DNA of 64,000 nt, taken from positions 1 through 64,000 of the forward strand of contig JAAENN010000228.1 of assembly GCA_024224295.1 (NCBI GenBank), written 5' to 3'. Positions within the stretch are counted from its first letter, which is position 1, and every line of letters begins with the position of its first letter. This DNA is from Shimia sp. Its GTDB lineage: Bacteria; Pseudomonadota; Alphaproteobacteria; Rhodobacterales; Rhodobacteraceae. The notes beneath the pieces are model-generated. The model was given only the letters and a program-made list of their open reading frames with translations. It ran no database searches and was not told where the DNA came from. Positions 1 to 8,753 of this stretch are shown piece by piece. The position numbers were made by a program, and so were the translations under genes.

Positions 1-316
1 GAAATCATCACTGCTGATTTCGTCGGTAGTGGAAAGCAAGTCTGTCTAACTGGTCAGAAAGTCCAGAAAATCCACGCTCAAGTTATCTGGCATGTTTCGC
101 AATATTCTAACGAACTAGGGTAGCCCAGGGGGAGAGGGAGAAAGCAAAGTTGTCAGATAAATCAATGACTAATCGGCTATCACTTTTCGGAAACGCAGCT
201 GTAGCCCAGCTTTTACAAACAACTTTATTTCGAGACTACAAAGGGCGCGCATAAGGAGGCAGGAAAGGGGGCACATAGCGGCTGCACCCAATAAGGCACT
301 GTTTTCTAATGAATAA
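1..316. other. intergenic, nothing recognised
   Basis: No open frame of useful length and no RNA gene could be recognised here. The stretch lies on the 3' side of the minus-strand tRNA-Ser gene, a usual place for integrative elements, but no integrase or duplicated tRNA end is visible. Confidence 0.5.
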
Positions 317-406
317 TGGCGGAGGAGGTGGGATTCGAACCCACGGAGGGCGTTAACCCTCGTCGGTTTTCAAGACCGGTGCATTCGACCACTCTGCCAC
401 TCCTCC
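317..406 (-). tRNA. tRNA-Ser (UGA anticodon)
   Basis: Read on the minus strand, the 5' end GGAGGAG pairs with CTCCTCC near the 3' end, followed by the discriminator G and an encoded CCA (plus-strand 317-319). The anticodon loop reads CTTGAAA, giving UGA, which decodes UCA and related serine codons. A long variable arm (CGAGGGTTAACGCCCTCC region) and the T-loop GGTTCGAATCC support a class II serine tRNA. The length of 90 nt including CCA fits. Confidence 0.96.
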
Positions 407-604
407 GACACGCCCTCCCTAATGCCACTCAAAGCGCGGTTCAAGTAGAAAGAGTGGCGGATTTCCGTCACTAACTGCATGGCGGACTTTCCATAAAACC
501 TTGCGCAGGTTACACTCTGCCCAATTGACCGCTGCTGACCCCAGATCAGGACAGACAACAGCGGCGTTTGGTACGACAGACCTCGAGCAGGCAAAGGGCA
601 CATC

Positions 605-1492
605 ATGACCTTCTTTTCAGGCGCAAACCCTACCGTTGTGCGTCGCACGGCGCCACTTGTTGTAGTGTGCGGATTGGCACTTGCTGGCTGCACAGACGGC
701 GAGGATTTTAACTTTCTGAACAAAACGACCTCGCCAGAAGCCACTGCGCCAACCGCTGGACAGACCACGAAGCTCGTAGAACGTGATGTCGAAGCACCGG
801 AAGTATTCTCAACCTCCGAAGCGGGGCTATGGGACGGACGCCCATCGCTTGGCGGCGTGTGGGCGGCACATCCAGACGTGGGCGAACCAGAACGGGTTAT
901 CATCCGCAACCAGGCCAACGGTAAGTTTGTCATTGGCGCACTCTTCCGCCGCGAACGCGACATTCCTGGGCCTCGTGTTCAGGTGTCGTCAGATGCGGCC
1001 AGCGCGTTGGGCATGCTGGCTGGCTCACCAGTGGAGTTGAATATTACAGCGTTACGTCGGGAAGAAGTGGCCGAAGAGGCGCCCGTTACAGCGGATGCAA
1101 CTGCCGAAGTGGCGAGCGCAACAGAAGTCGATGAGGCACCTCTGGAGCCGATCGCTGCGGCTTCCGCTGCTATTGCGGCCGCTGAGGCGGAACAGGTTGT
1201 TCCCGCGCCTGCGCCTGCGGCCCAATCAGAAGTGGCACCTAAGCCTCAATCGTCCTCGTTGTCCAAACCGTATGTGCAAATCGGAATTTTCTCTGTGCAG
1301 TCCAACGCCAATGGGGCGGTCACTCAAATGAAGAACGCAGGGTTGCCCGCTTTGACCAAGAAGACCACCTCGGGTGATAAAACCTTCTATCGCGTGCTTG
1401 TGGGGCCAGCCTCCAGTAAGTCCGAGTTGAAATCCATGACCAAGAAAGTGCACGGCATTGGCTTTACTGACGCCTATGCCGTGACAAACTGA
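605..1492 (+). CDS. SPOR-domain lipoprotein, RlpA-like
   Basis: 295 aa. The N-terminus has an arginine pair, a hydrophobic stretch and a lipobox LAGC with the lipidated cysteine at residue 29, so an envelope-anchored lipoprotein is expected. Residues about 65-150 (GVWAAHP, VIIRNQANGK, VQVSSDAA) resemble the double-psi barrel of RlpA proteins. An Ala/Glu/Pro-rich linker leads to a C-terminal SPOR domain (about 219-295, starting PYVQIGIFS), which in this family binds denuded septal peptidoglycan. It lies 14 bp ahead of the carboxypeptidase gene, so a joint role in cell-wall remodelling at division is likely. The barrel is short and diverged, and enzymatic activity is not assured. Confidence 0.8.
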   Translation: MTFFSGANPTVVRRTAPLVVVCGLALAGCTDGEDFNFLNKTTSPEATAPTAGQTTKLVERDVEAPEVFSTSEAGLWDGRPSLGGVWAAHPDVGEPERVIIRNQANGKFVIGALFRRERDIPGPRVQVSSDAASALGMLAGSPVELNITALRREEVAEEAPVTADATAEVASATEVDEAPLEPIAAASAAIAAAEAEQVVPAPAPAAQSEVAPKPQSSSLSKPYVQIGIFSVQSNANGAVTQMKNAGLPALTKKTTSGDKTFYRVLVGPASSKSELKSMTKKVHGIGFTDAYAVTN

Positions 1493-1506
1493 CGGAGGCC
1501 TCTGCC

Positions 1507-2676
1507 ATGTTCAAATCCGTGTTTTACAGCTGCCTGGCCGCAATTGGATTAACTGTTGCGGTCAGCCAGGCCAGCGCCTTTGAAACCAAGGCGCGCGCGG
1601 CCTTTGTGATGGACCAGTCGACAGGCACGGTACTATTGGCGAAAAATGCCGATGACGCTTTGCCTCCAGCTTCCATGTCCAAACTGATGACTCTTTATAT
1701 GGCTTTTGAAGCCGTGCGTGACGGTCATTTGCAGATGACCGAAAAACTGCCGGTATCACAACACGCCATGAACTACGGCGGCTCTACAATGTTCCTCGAC
1801 ACCACCGATCGCGTGGCTGTCGAAGACCTGCTGCGGGGCATCATCGTTCTGTCCGGCAATGACGCTTGTGCAGTGATTGCCGAAACTCTAAGCCCGGACG
1901 GCACCGAGGCGGGGTTCGCCCGATTGATGACACGACGCGCGCGGCAGATGGGCATGACCAACTCCACCTTCGCCAACTCCAATGGTTGGCCAGCTCCGGG
2001 GCACCGCATGAGCATGCGCGACCTGGCTTTGCTTGCAAACCGCCTCATAACCGACTTCCCGGAATTTTACCCGATGTTTGCCGAGCGAGAGTTCAAGTTT
2101 GACGGCCGCGCCCCGCAAAACACGCAAAACCGCAACCCACTGCTTCGCCTCAACATAGGCGCGGACGGTCTGAAAACTGGTCACACATCTGAGGCTGGCT
2201 ATGGTCTTGTTGGCTCGGCCAAACAAGGCAACCGTAGGGTGATCTTTTCGTTCTCCGGTCTGCAATCTGCGGCGGAACGCGCCGAAGTGTCCGAGCAGAT
2301 AGTGAACTGGTCCTTCCGACAGTTCACCGAAGCCACCCTTGCCCGTGAGGGCGAACGGGTGGCTGAAGCTGACGTCTGGATGGGCAAAACCCCACGCGTT
2401 GGCCTGGTGCCGGAAAGTGATATCGAAGTACTGCTGCCTGTGCTCTCACAGAACAAAGTCAAGGCAGAGGTGATCTACAACGGCCCCATCGAGGCACCTA
2501 TTACCAAAGGCCAATCTCTCGCGGAGCTGGTGCTCATGCCCGAAGACCTCCCGGCAATGCGCATCCCTTTGGTGGCTGAAGCGGACGTGGCGGAAGGCGG
2601 CTTTGGTATTCGCCTGCGCACCGCGACTGGAATCCTGATGCAGCAATTTGGCCTCAATCTCGCAGGTGCATCGTGA
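1507..2676 (+). CDS. dacC: D-alanyl-D-alanine carboxypeptidase (PBP5 family)
   Basis: 389 aa serine peptidase of family S11 that trims the terminal D-Ala from peptidoglycan stem peptides in the periplasm. A Sec signal peptide ends at about residue 24 (QASA). The three active-site motifs are intact: SMSK with Ser56 and Lys59, SGN at 116-118 and KTG at 223-225. The C-terminal beta domain is present. The stop overlaps the GTG start of tmk by four bases (GTGA), which implies translational coupling within the operon that begins at the SPOR gene. Confidence 0.93.
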   Translation: MFKSVFYSCLAAIGLTVAVSQASAFETKARAAFVMDQSTGTVLLAKNADDALPPASMSKLMTLYMAFEAVRDGHLQMTEKLPVSQHAMNYGGSTMFLDTTDRVAVEDLLRGIIVLSGNDACAVIAETLSPDGTEAGFARLMTRRARQMGMTNSTFANSNGWPAPGHRMSMRDLALLANRLITDFPEFYPMFAEREFKFDGRAPQNTQNRNPLLRLNIGADGLKTGHTSEAGYGLVGSAKQGNRRVIFSFSGLQSAAERAEVSEQIVNWSFRQFTEATLAREGERVAEADVWMGKTPRVGLVPESDIEVLLPVLSQNKVKAEVIYNGPIEAPITKGQSLAELVLMPEDLPAMRIPLVAEADVAEGGFGIRLRTATGILMQQFGLNLAGAS

Positions 2677-3302
2677 GCGGACACTTCATTACGTTTGAAG
2701 GCATCGACGGTTCCGGCAAATCCACTCAAGCTAAGCTCCTCGCAGACCGCCTCCTTACGGAAGGCTATGAAGTGGTTCTTACTCGTGAGCCCGGCGGCTC
2801 TGTTGGCGCCGAGGAAATCCGTGCGCTGGTGCTGGAAGGCGACCCAGACCGTTGGTCGGCGGAAACCGAAATACTGCTTTTCACGGCAGCACGCCGCGAC
2901 CATCTGGAACGCACCATTCTGCCAGCCGTGGCCGCAGGCAAAATTGTCATCTGTGACCGCTTTGCCGACAGCACCCGCATGTATCAAGGTCTGTCTCGTG
3001 GAGACTTGCGCAGCATTGTGGACCAGCTGCATTGCCTGATGATTGGCCGCGAACCTGATTTGACGGTGCTTATCGACATGGACCCGGCGACCGGGCTGGC
3101 CCGCGCCAAGTCTCGCCAAACCGCCGAAGAACGGTTTGAAGACTTTGGCCAAGCCTTACAGGAGCAAATGCGCAAAGGCTTCCTGGACCTGTCCAAGGAA
3201 TACGCCGATCGCTTCCGCGTGATCGACGGTTCACGTGACATGGACCGCGTGGCTGAGGCGGTTTACAGCACGGTGATACCGCAAATTGAGGCCAGCGCGT
3301 GA
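2673..3302 (+). CDS. tmk: thymidylate kinase
   Basis: 209 aa cytoplasmic kinase converting dTMP to dTDP with ATP. The P-loop GIDGSGKST spans residues 10-18, the CDRFADS dTMP-binding segment lies near residue 97, and a LID-like region RQTAEERFED lies near 147-156. The start is GTG at 2673, overlapping the preceding stop by four bases. The gene is likewise coupled to holB through a second GTGA overlap. The length is normal for the family. Confidence 0.95.
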   Translation: MSGHFITFEGIDGSGKSTQAKLLADRLLTEGYEVVLTREPGGSVGAEEIRALVLEGDPDRWSAETEILLFTAARRDHLERTILPAVAAGKIVICDRFADSTRMYQGLSRGDLRSIVDQLHCLMIGREPDLTVLIDMDPATGLARAKSRQTAEERFEDFGQALQEQMRKGFLDLSKEYADRFRVIDGSRDMDRVAEAVYSTVIPQIEASA

Positions 3303-4417
3303 GCGACGACACCGCCCCAGAAGCAGACCGCGTCACCGGTGCGCCACATCCGCGGGAAACCGAGGTGCTTTATGGACAGGCAGCTGCTGAACAGGATTTC
3401 CTCACAGCGGTCAACTCGCACCGTCTGCACCATGGTTGGCTGATCACTGGCCCGATTGGCGTAGGCAAAGCCACACTCGCCTGGCGCATGGCGCGGTTTC
3501 TTCTGGCGACTCCGCTTGACGATGGTGCGGGCCTGTTTGGCGATCCAGTGCCGCACAGCAACCTGGATGTCTCGCCAGACCATCCCGTGGCTCACCGCCT
3601 GCTGGCCCGCTCAGAGCCCGGCATGTTTAGCATCACGCGCTCTATGAACGAGAAAACCAGCAAGCTGCGCGACCAGATTGTGGTGGATGACGTGCGTGGA
3701 TTAACGCATTTCCTGACCATGTCTTCTGCAGACGGCGGACGTCGTGTGGTGATTGTGGACAGCGCGGATGAGATGAACGTGAACGCCGCCAACGCGCTCC
3801 TGAAAATGTTGGAAGAGCCGCCAGAGCGCACCACTATGCTGCTAATCTCGCATCAACCCTCGCGCTTGCTGCCGACAATCCGGTCACGTTGCCGCGAGCT
3901 GCGTTTGCATCCCTTGTCCCCAGAGGACATGCACAACGCCCTCGCGCAGGCAGGTTTTGAAGCCGCCGAGTCCCCTGCCCTCGCCGAACTGGCGGCAGGC
4001 TCTGTGGGCGAAGCGCTGCGCATTCTGCAAAGCGACGGCCTGGCGCTTTATGCTGAGCTGATCTCACTCTTCACTACAGAGCAAGGCTTTGACCGTCAGC
4101 GCGCCATCAACCTGTCCAACGCCGCCGTAGGCCCTGCGAACGCGGAGCGTTACGAGTTGCTGTTAACGCTGATCGACCTTTTTCTTATACGTCTGGCGCG
4201 TACTGGCGCTTTGGGCATACCGCCCACCACCGAAGTTGCCCCCAACGAGGCACAGGTGCTTAGCCGCCTAGCGCCAAATGCCTACAAAGCCCGCGCCTGG
4301 GCCGCCGCCGCGCAGGAAATTTCGGATCGAACCCACCACGGCAAGGCGGTGAACCTTGACCCTGCCGCGCTTGTGCTGGATACGGTTTTTAAGATCCATC
4401 AAACCGCAACCGCCTGA
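3299..4417 (+). CDS. holB: DNA polymerase III delta' subunit
   Basis: 372 aa AAA+ clamp-loader subunit of the replicative polymerase. A Walker A-type loop GPIGVGK lies at residues 51-57. The sensor-1/SRC region follows (LLKMLEEPPE, then IRSRCREL), and the C-terminal helical collar domain completes it. GTG start, four-base overlap with tmk. The pairing tmk-holB is common in Alphaproteobacteria. Confidence 0.93.
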   Translation: MSDDTAPEADRVTGAPHPRETEVLYGQAAAEQDFLTAVNSHRLHHGWLITGPIGVGKATLAWRMARFLLATPLDDGAGLFGDPVPHSNLDVSPDHPVAHRLLARSEPGMFSITRSMNEKTSKLRDQIVVDDVRGLTHFLTMSSADGGRRVVIVDSADEMNVNAANALLKMLEEPPERTTMLLISHQPSRLLPTIRSRCRELRLHPLSPEDMHNALAQAGFEAAESPALAELAAGSVGEALRILQSDGLALYAELISLFTTEQGFDRQRAINLSNAAVGPANAERYELLLTLIDLFLIRLARTGALGIPPTTEVAPNEAQVLSRLAPNAYKARAWAAAAQEISDRTHHGKAVNLDPAALVLDTVFKIHQTATA

Positions 4418-4424
4418 GCGTCTT

Positions 4425-5231
4425 ATGACTGATTACCCCCAGATCACCGACAGCCACTGTCACCTCGATTTCCCGGACTTCGACGGCAAGCTGGATGAGT
4501 TCATCGCCCGCGCGGCTGATGTGGGTGTGACCCGCATGGTGACCATCTGCACCCGCCTGCGCAACGAATCCACTGTGCGTGCGATTGCCGAGGCGCACGC
4601 ACCGGTGTTTTACGCCGCAGGCACCCACCCGATGAGCGCCGCTGACGAGCCGCTAGCCACCGTGGATGAGCTGATTGCCCTAGCACAGCATCCCAAGTTT
4701 GTGGGCATCGGCGAAACCGGTCTGGATTACCACTACACCGCCGAAAGCAAAGAGGTTCAACAAACCTCGCTGCGCATCCACTGTGAAGCCGCACGTGAAA
4801 CCGGCCTGCCGCTGATCATCCACAGCCGTGATGCGGATGAAGACATGGCACAGATCCTGACAGAGGAATTCCACAAAGGCGCCTATGGCTGCGTGATGCA
4901 CTGCTACAGCTCCGGGCCGGAGCTGGCGAAAAAGATGCTCGATCTCGGATTCTACCTGTCTATGTCCGGTATCGCCGCCTTCCCGCGCTCCCAAGAAGTA
5001 CGCGATATCTTTGCCGCCGCACCGGTGGACCGCGTACTTGTAGAAACCGACGCGCCCTACCTGGCGCCCCCACCCTATCGCGGCAAGCGCAACGAGCCTT
5101 CGTACGTGGAGAAAACTGCTCGCGTTGGGGCTGAGGTTTTTGGCATGGATTACGGCGATTTTGCCGCGCAGACACAGGCCAACTTTGAGCGCCTATTCTC
5201 CAAAGCTGCCAGCACGGCGGCCGCTGCATGA
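4425..5231 (+). CDS. tatD: TatD-family metal-dependent hydrolase/DNase
   Basis: 268 aa from the ATG at 4425, just after the holB stop; an in-frame upstream ATG at 4356 would run deep into holB and is unlikely. TatD family features are all present: an N-terminal HCHLD metal site, GIGETGLDY, IIHSRDAD, HCYSS and the C-terminal TDAPYLAP with Arg-Gly-Lys. Members are TIM-barrel 3'-5' DNases or hydrolases. It overlaps the next gene by four bases (ATGA). The exact substrate cannot be told from sequence. Confidence 0.92.
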   Translation: MTDYPQITDSHCHLDFPDFDGKLDEFIARAADVGVTRMVTICTRLRNESTVRAIAEAHAPVFYAAGTHPMSAADEPLATVDELIALAQHPKFVGIGETGLDYHYTAESKEVQQTSLRIHCEAARETGLPLIIHSRDADEDMAQILTEEFHKGAYGCVMHCYSSGPELAKKMLDLGFYLSMSGIAAFPRSQEVRDIFAAAPVDRVLVETDAPYLAPPPYRGKRNEPSYVEKTARVGAEVFGMDYGDFAAQTQANFERLFSKAASTAAAA

Positions 5232-6031
5232 ACGCAAAGCTGACCTTCACCATTCTGGGCTGCGGCAGCTCCGGCGGCGTGCCGCGTATCGGCGGCCATT
5301 GGGGAGACTGTGATCCCGCCAATCCCAAAAACCGCCGCCGCCGCTGCTCCCTACTGATTGAACGCGAAACAGCAGACGGCAAAACAACGGTGCTGATCGA
5401 CACCTCACCGGACATGCGCGACCAACTTCTGTCTGCTGATGTCGGTGCATTGGATGCGGTGGTCTACACCCACAGCCACGCCGACCATGTGCACGGCATA
5501 GACGACCTGCGTATGGTTGTGTTCAACATGCGCAAGCGCATACCTGTCTGGGCGGATGGCGCCACGCAAAATGACCTGCTCGGCCGGTTTGGCTACGCCT
5601 TTGTGCAACCTCAAGATAGCCCCTACCCGCCCATCCTTGATTTGCACACCATCGATGATGATGACTTCACCATCTCCGGTGCTGGCGGCGACATCACACT
5701 CACTCCGATCAGAGTGGACCACGGCAGCATTGATGCTCTGGCTTTTCGCGTGAACGACGTGGTTTACATGCCGGATGTGGCAGAAATCTATGATGCCGCC
5801 TGGCCGCAGCTGGCTGATATGAAGTGCTTCATCATCGACGCCCTGCGCCGCTCTCCGCACCCAACCCATGCCCATCTCGACAAAGCTCTGGAGTGGATTG
5901 CAAAACTTGCGCCGGAGCGCGCGGTGTTGACCAACATGCATATCGACCTCGACCACAGCGTGGTCGACGGCGAAACACCCGATCACATCACTCCTGCCTT
6001 TGACGGCATGAAGATCATCTACGACCTGTAA
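5228..6031 (+). CDS. MBL-fold metallohydrolase, PhnP-like
   Basis: 267 aa metallo-beta-lactamase-fold protein. THSHADH at residues 81-87 supplies His82, His84, Asp86 and His87 for a binuclear metal site. The N-terminal GCGSSGGVPR and a Cys-containing segment (CDPANPKN) match the PhnP / phosphoribosyl cyclic phosphate phosphodiesterase branch. It is the last gene of the 605-6031 operon. No phosphonate genes are nearby, so its substrate is probably a cyclic nucleotide or other phosphodiester unrelated to C-P lyase. Confidence 0.85.
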   Translation: MNAKLTFTILGCGSSGGVPRIGGHWGDCDPANPKNRRRRCSLLIERETADGKTTVLIDTSPDMRDQLLSADVGALDAVVYTHSHADHVHGIDDLRMVVFNMRKRIPVWADGATQNDLLGRFGYAFVQPQDSPYPPILDLHTIDDDDFTISGAGGDITLTPIRVDHGSIDALAFRVNDVVYMPDVAEIYDAAWPQLADMKCFIIDALRRSPHPTHAHLDKALEWIAKLAPERAVLTNMHIDLDHSVVDGETPDHITPAFDGMKIIYDL

Positions 6032-6061
6032 CAGCAGGGTCGAGGACAGGATACGACGCAG

Positions 6062-6991
6062 ATGCAAACTCTTATCTCTGTGATCCTGCCGGTCTTTTTT
6101 ATCATTGGTTTTGGATATTTGGCGACCTGGCGTGGCGTGTTCAGTCAGCAAAACGTTGATGGATTGATGCGGTTTGCCACCAACTTTGCGGTACCCGTGC
6201 TGTTGTTTCGCGCGATTTCACAGCTTGATCTTGCCGCCGAATACAATCTCAGCCTTCTGGGCAGTTTCTACGGTGCTGCAGCCCTTTGTTTCTTGACCGG
6301 GATGCTGGGGGCAAAGTTTCTGTTTGGACGGGACTGGGAAGATGCCACAGCCATTGGCTTTATATGTCTTTTCTCAAACTCGCTCCTGCTTGGTCTTGCT
6401 ATCATGGAGCGGGCCTATGGGCCGGACAGCCTCACCGGCAACTATGCGATCATCTCAGTGCATGCTCCGTTCTGTTATGGGCTTGGCATTGCCACCATGG
6501 AGATCATGCGTGCGCGTCATAGTTCCAAGGCCCAGATCGTACCAACCGTACTCAAGGCAATGTTCTCCAACGCCTTGATCATCGGCATTGGGCTTGGATT
6601 TGTGGTGAACCTTGGAAACATCCCTGTGCCGGAACCGGCAATGCATGCGGTCAATTTGCTGGCAGCTGCCGCTCTTCCAGCGGCACTGTTTGGCGTAGGT
6701 GGTGTGCTCTACCGCTACCGTCCTGAAGGCGATATGCGGACCATCCTCTTTTGCTGCGCCGTATCCCTCGGCCTGCACCCTGCTCTTACCTTTGCCTTTG
6801 GCACGGTGAGCGGCAGTTCAGTGGAGAACATGCGCTCCGCTATTGCCACAGCGTCCATGGCGCCGGGCATCAACGCCTATCTCTTTGCCAATATGTATGG
6901 CCGCGCCATGCGGGTGGCCGCCTCCACCGTGCTGATCGGCACGGCGCTCTCTGTCATCACGGTGTGGCTCTGGCTGGGCACATTGCCGTGA
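6062..6991 (+). CDS. AEC-family transporter (auxin efflux carrier type)
   Basis: 309 aa, almost wholly hydrophobic, with about ten predicted membrane segments in two halves separated by a soluble loop near residues 150-165. The opening segment ILPVFFIIGFGYLATWRG and the C-terminal half with ALPAALFGVGG are typical of AEC permeases, which export or import small organic anions. The gene starts 30 bp after the MBL gene and might be read with that operon. The substrate is unknown. Confidence 0.83.
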   Translation: MQTLISVILPVFFIIGFGYLATWRGVFSQQNVDGLMRFATNFAVPVLLFRAISQLDLAAEYNLSLLGSFYGAAALCFLTGMLGAKFLFGRDWEDATAIGFICLFSNSLLLGLAIMERAYGPDSLTGNYAIISVHAPFCYGLGIATMEIMRARHSSKAQIVPTVLKAMFSNALIIGIGLGFVVNLGNIPVPEPAMHAVNLLAAAALPAALFGVGGVLYRYRPEGDMRTILFCCAVSLGLHPALTFAFGTVSGSSVENMRSAIATASMAPGINAYLFANMYGRAMRVAASTVLIGTALSVITVWLWLGTLP

Positions 6992-7067
6992 CCGTACGGC
7001 ACATCAGCTTGCTCAGATCAACCGCACGCCCCATGTTTGCAGCCTGAGTTACAACAGGAGCACCCCA

Positions 7068-7709
7068 ATGGCCCGAGACCCGATCCGCGTGGACATAGTT
7101 TCTGACGTTGTCTGCCCTTGGTGCATCGTCGGCTACCGTCAGCTCAAGCAAGCCTCCGAGGCCACCGGTATTCCTGTAGAAACCTATTGGCATCCGTTTG
7201 AACTCAACCCAGATATGGAAGCTGAGGGCGAAAACCTGCGCGAGCACATCATGCGCAAATACGGAAGCTCCCCCGAACAGTCCCAATCCGCCCGAGACCA
7301 CCTGACCTCTGTGGGCAAAGACCTCGACATTGACTTCAAATGGACAGAAGGCAGCCGGATCTACAATACATTTGCAGCCCATCAGCTTTTGGACTGGGCC
7401 TCTGAAAGCGGTCAGGCGCAAGCACTCAAACTGGCGCTGTTTGACGCATACTTCACGCAAGGCCTCGATGTAAGTGACCAAACCATGCTCGTGGATGTTG
7501 CCACCTCCATTGGTTTAGAGGCTGAAGATGCCCAGGCCGTGCTGCAAGACCAACGCTACGCAGAAAAGGTGCGCCAGAAGGAACAGTTCTGGACATCACG
7601 CGGTATATCCGGCGTGCCGACAATGGTGTTTGACGCCAAACAAGCCACCTCTGGCGCGCAAGGTGTCGACACCTTTGCAAGAGTGCTCCAGCACATGGTC
7701 AAGCGATAG
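7068..7709 (+). CDS. DsbA-family oxidoreductase (FrnE-like)
   Basis: 213 aa thioredoxin-fold protein with the active site CPWC at residues 16-19 and no signal peptide, so it should act in the cytoplasm. The helical insertion and the late GVPTMVFD cis-proline region match the FrnE subgroup of 2-hydroxychromene-2-carboxylate isomerase/DsbA-like proteins. An AGGAG ribosome site lies shortly before the ATG. A terminator follows at 7749-7784. Confidence 0.88.
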   Translation: MARDPIRVDIVSDVVCPWCIVGYRQLKQASEATGIPVETYWHPFELNPDMEAEGENLREHIMRKYGSSPEQSQSARDHLTSVGKDLDIDFKWTEGSRIYNTFAAHQLLDWASESGQAQALKLALFDAYFTQGLDVSDQTMLVDVATSIGLEAEDAQAVLQDQRYAEKVRQKEQFWTSRGISGVPTMVFDAKQATSGAQGVDTFARVLQHMVKR

Positions 7710-7748
7710 GGACGCACCCGACTTTTACACCGTGAAATCCGTTTAAAC

Positions 7749-7784
7749 AAAGCCCTTGGAATCGCCGATTCCGAAGGGCTTTTG
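7749..7784 (+). terminator. intrinsic terminator
   Basis: AAGCCCTTGGAATCG and its near-complement CGATTCCGAAGGGCTT flank a short loop and are followed by TTTT. It ends the transcript that includes the DsbA-like gene. Confidence 0.8.
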
Positions 7785-8075
7785 GCGTTACTGGAACACC
7801 AATCGTAGCTGCTCCAAATGGGCACAATTTTAGACTTACACCTATTGCGAGAACAGAGCCGCCGCACTTCGCCACCGCGAAAAAAAGAAAATAAATTGTT
7901 TAATTGCAAATGCTTAAATCCACCACCCTCCAAGCACCGAGCTTAGCAAAACAACGGGAAATCCTATCAAATTGCCCGTCAACGGACAAGATCATGCCGA
8001 GTAACGCGGTGTTAAGAGCTGCCAGCTTACGTTGCCTTCAATCAGCCAGTCCGAAAACGGTATTGAACCAGACCC
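7785..8075. other. intergenic upstream of the chemotaxis operon
   Basis: No coding signal is seen. The stretch becomes A/T-rich around 7880-7905. It must carry the promoter for the chemotaxis operon, but no confident -35/-10 pair could be picked by eye. Confidence 0.4.
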
Positions 8076-8378
8076 ATGAACACAGACACATCATCATCAC
8101 AAGCCGACTGCATCGCGCTGCCGCAGCAGTTGGACTTCGCACATTGCACCGAATTGCGTCTCGCAATTGAAGCTTCCCGCGGACAACCGCTTGCGCTTGA
8201 TGCGCACCATGTTGAGTTCCTTGGGGGGGCTGGGGCCGAGCTGCTTTTGGCCACGCGCGCCGAATGGGCCGCACGTGAACTGCCATTTGAACTGAAACAA
8301 CCATCTGACGAATTTCTAAAAGGTATGGAGCGGCTCGGCCTGCCCCATGACTGTCTTCTTGAAAGGGGCTCCGCATGA
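8076..8378 (+). CDS. STAS-domain protein of chemotaxis operon
   Basis: 100 aa single STAS domain, the fold of anti-sigma-factor antagonists. It is the first gene of the chemotaxis operon and overlaps cheY by four bases (ATGA). In classical STAS regulators the motif D-S/T-A-G carries the phosphorylated serine or threonine. Here the corresponding stretch reads F-L-G-G-A-G at residues 48-53, with glycine at both the Asp (50) and the Ser/Thr (51) positions. If the alignment is right, the protein cannot be switched by the usual kinase and may act as a plain binding module. Its partner is unknown. Confidence 0.78.
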   Translation: MNTDTSSSQADCIALPQQLDFAHCTELRLAIEASRGQPLALDAHHVEFLGGAGAELLLATRAEWAARELPFELKQPSDEFLKGMERLGLPHDCLLERGSA

Positions 8379-8740
8379 CGACGAAGATTCTTGCAGTTGA
8401 TGACTCCCGCACCATGCGCGCGATGATTCAAACCGCACTGACCGATGCAGGCTTTGATGTCGACCTGGCCGAGGACGGCATCGACGGTTTGGACAAACTT
8501 GGCGGTTCCGACCCCGATTTGGTCATCACCGACATCAACATGCCCCGCCTTGATGGCTTTGGTATGATCGAAGGTGTGCGCGAGCGCCCTGAATGCGCCT
8601 CTTTGCCAATTCTCGTGCTGACCACGGAAAGCGGTGAAGAACTGAAACAACGTGCCCGTACGGCTGGCGCTACCGGCTGGATCGTCAAACCATTTGACGC
8701 AGAAAAGCTTGTCGCTGTCATCAATCGTCTGGTTGTCTGA
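8375..8740 (+). CDS. cheY: CheY-type response regulator (first)
   Basis: 121 aa receiver domain only. The phosphoacceptor is Asp53 (TDINMP), the acidic pair is Asp9-Asp10, the switch Thr lies in LTTES (83-84), and Lys105 sits in VKPFD. It lacks an output domain, so it should bind the flagellar switch or act as a phosphate sink. It lies between the STAS gene and cheA, with 13 bp to cheA. A second cheY sits later in the same operon. Confidence 0.94.
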   Translation: MTTKILAVDDSRTMRAMIQTALTDAGFDVDLAEDGIDGLDKLGGSDPDLVITDINMPRLDGFGMIEGVRERPECASLPILVLTTESGEELKQRARTAGATGWIVKPFDAEKLVAVINRLVV

Positions 8741-8753
8741 AAGGAATTGAATT

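Noticed and set aside
1-316. Attachment site of an integrative element at tRNA-Ser
   Set aside because: No integrase or repeated tRNA 3' end is visible within the window on that side.
370-963. 197-codon minus-strand frame across the tRNA flank and the SPOR gene
   Set aside because: It runs antisense to the SPOR lipoprotein gene and into the tRNA; it has no family likeness.
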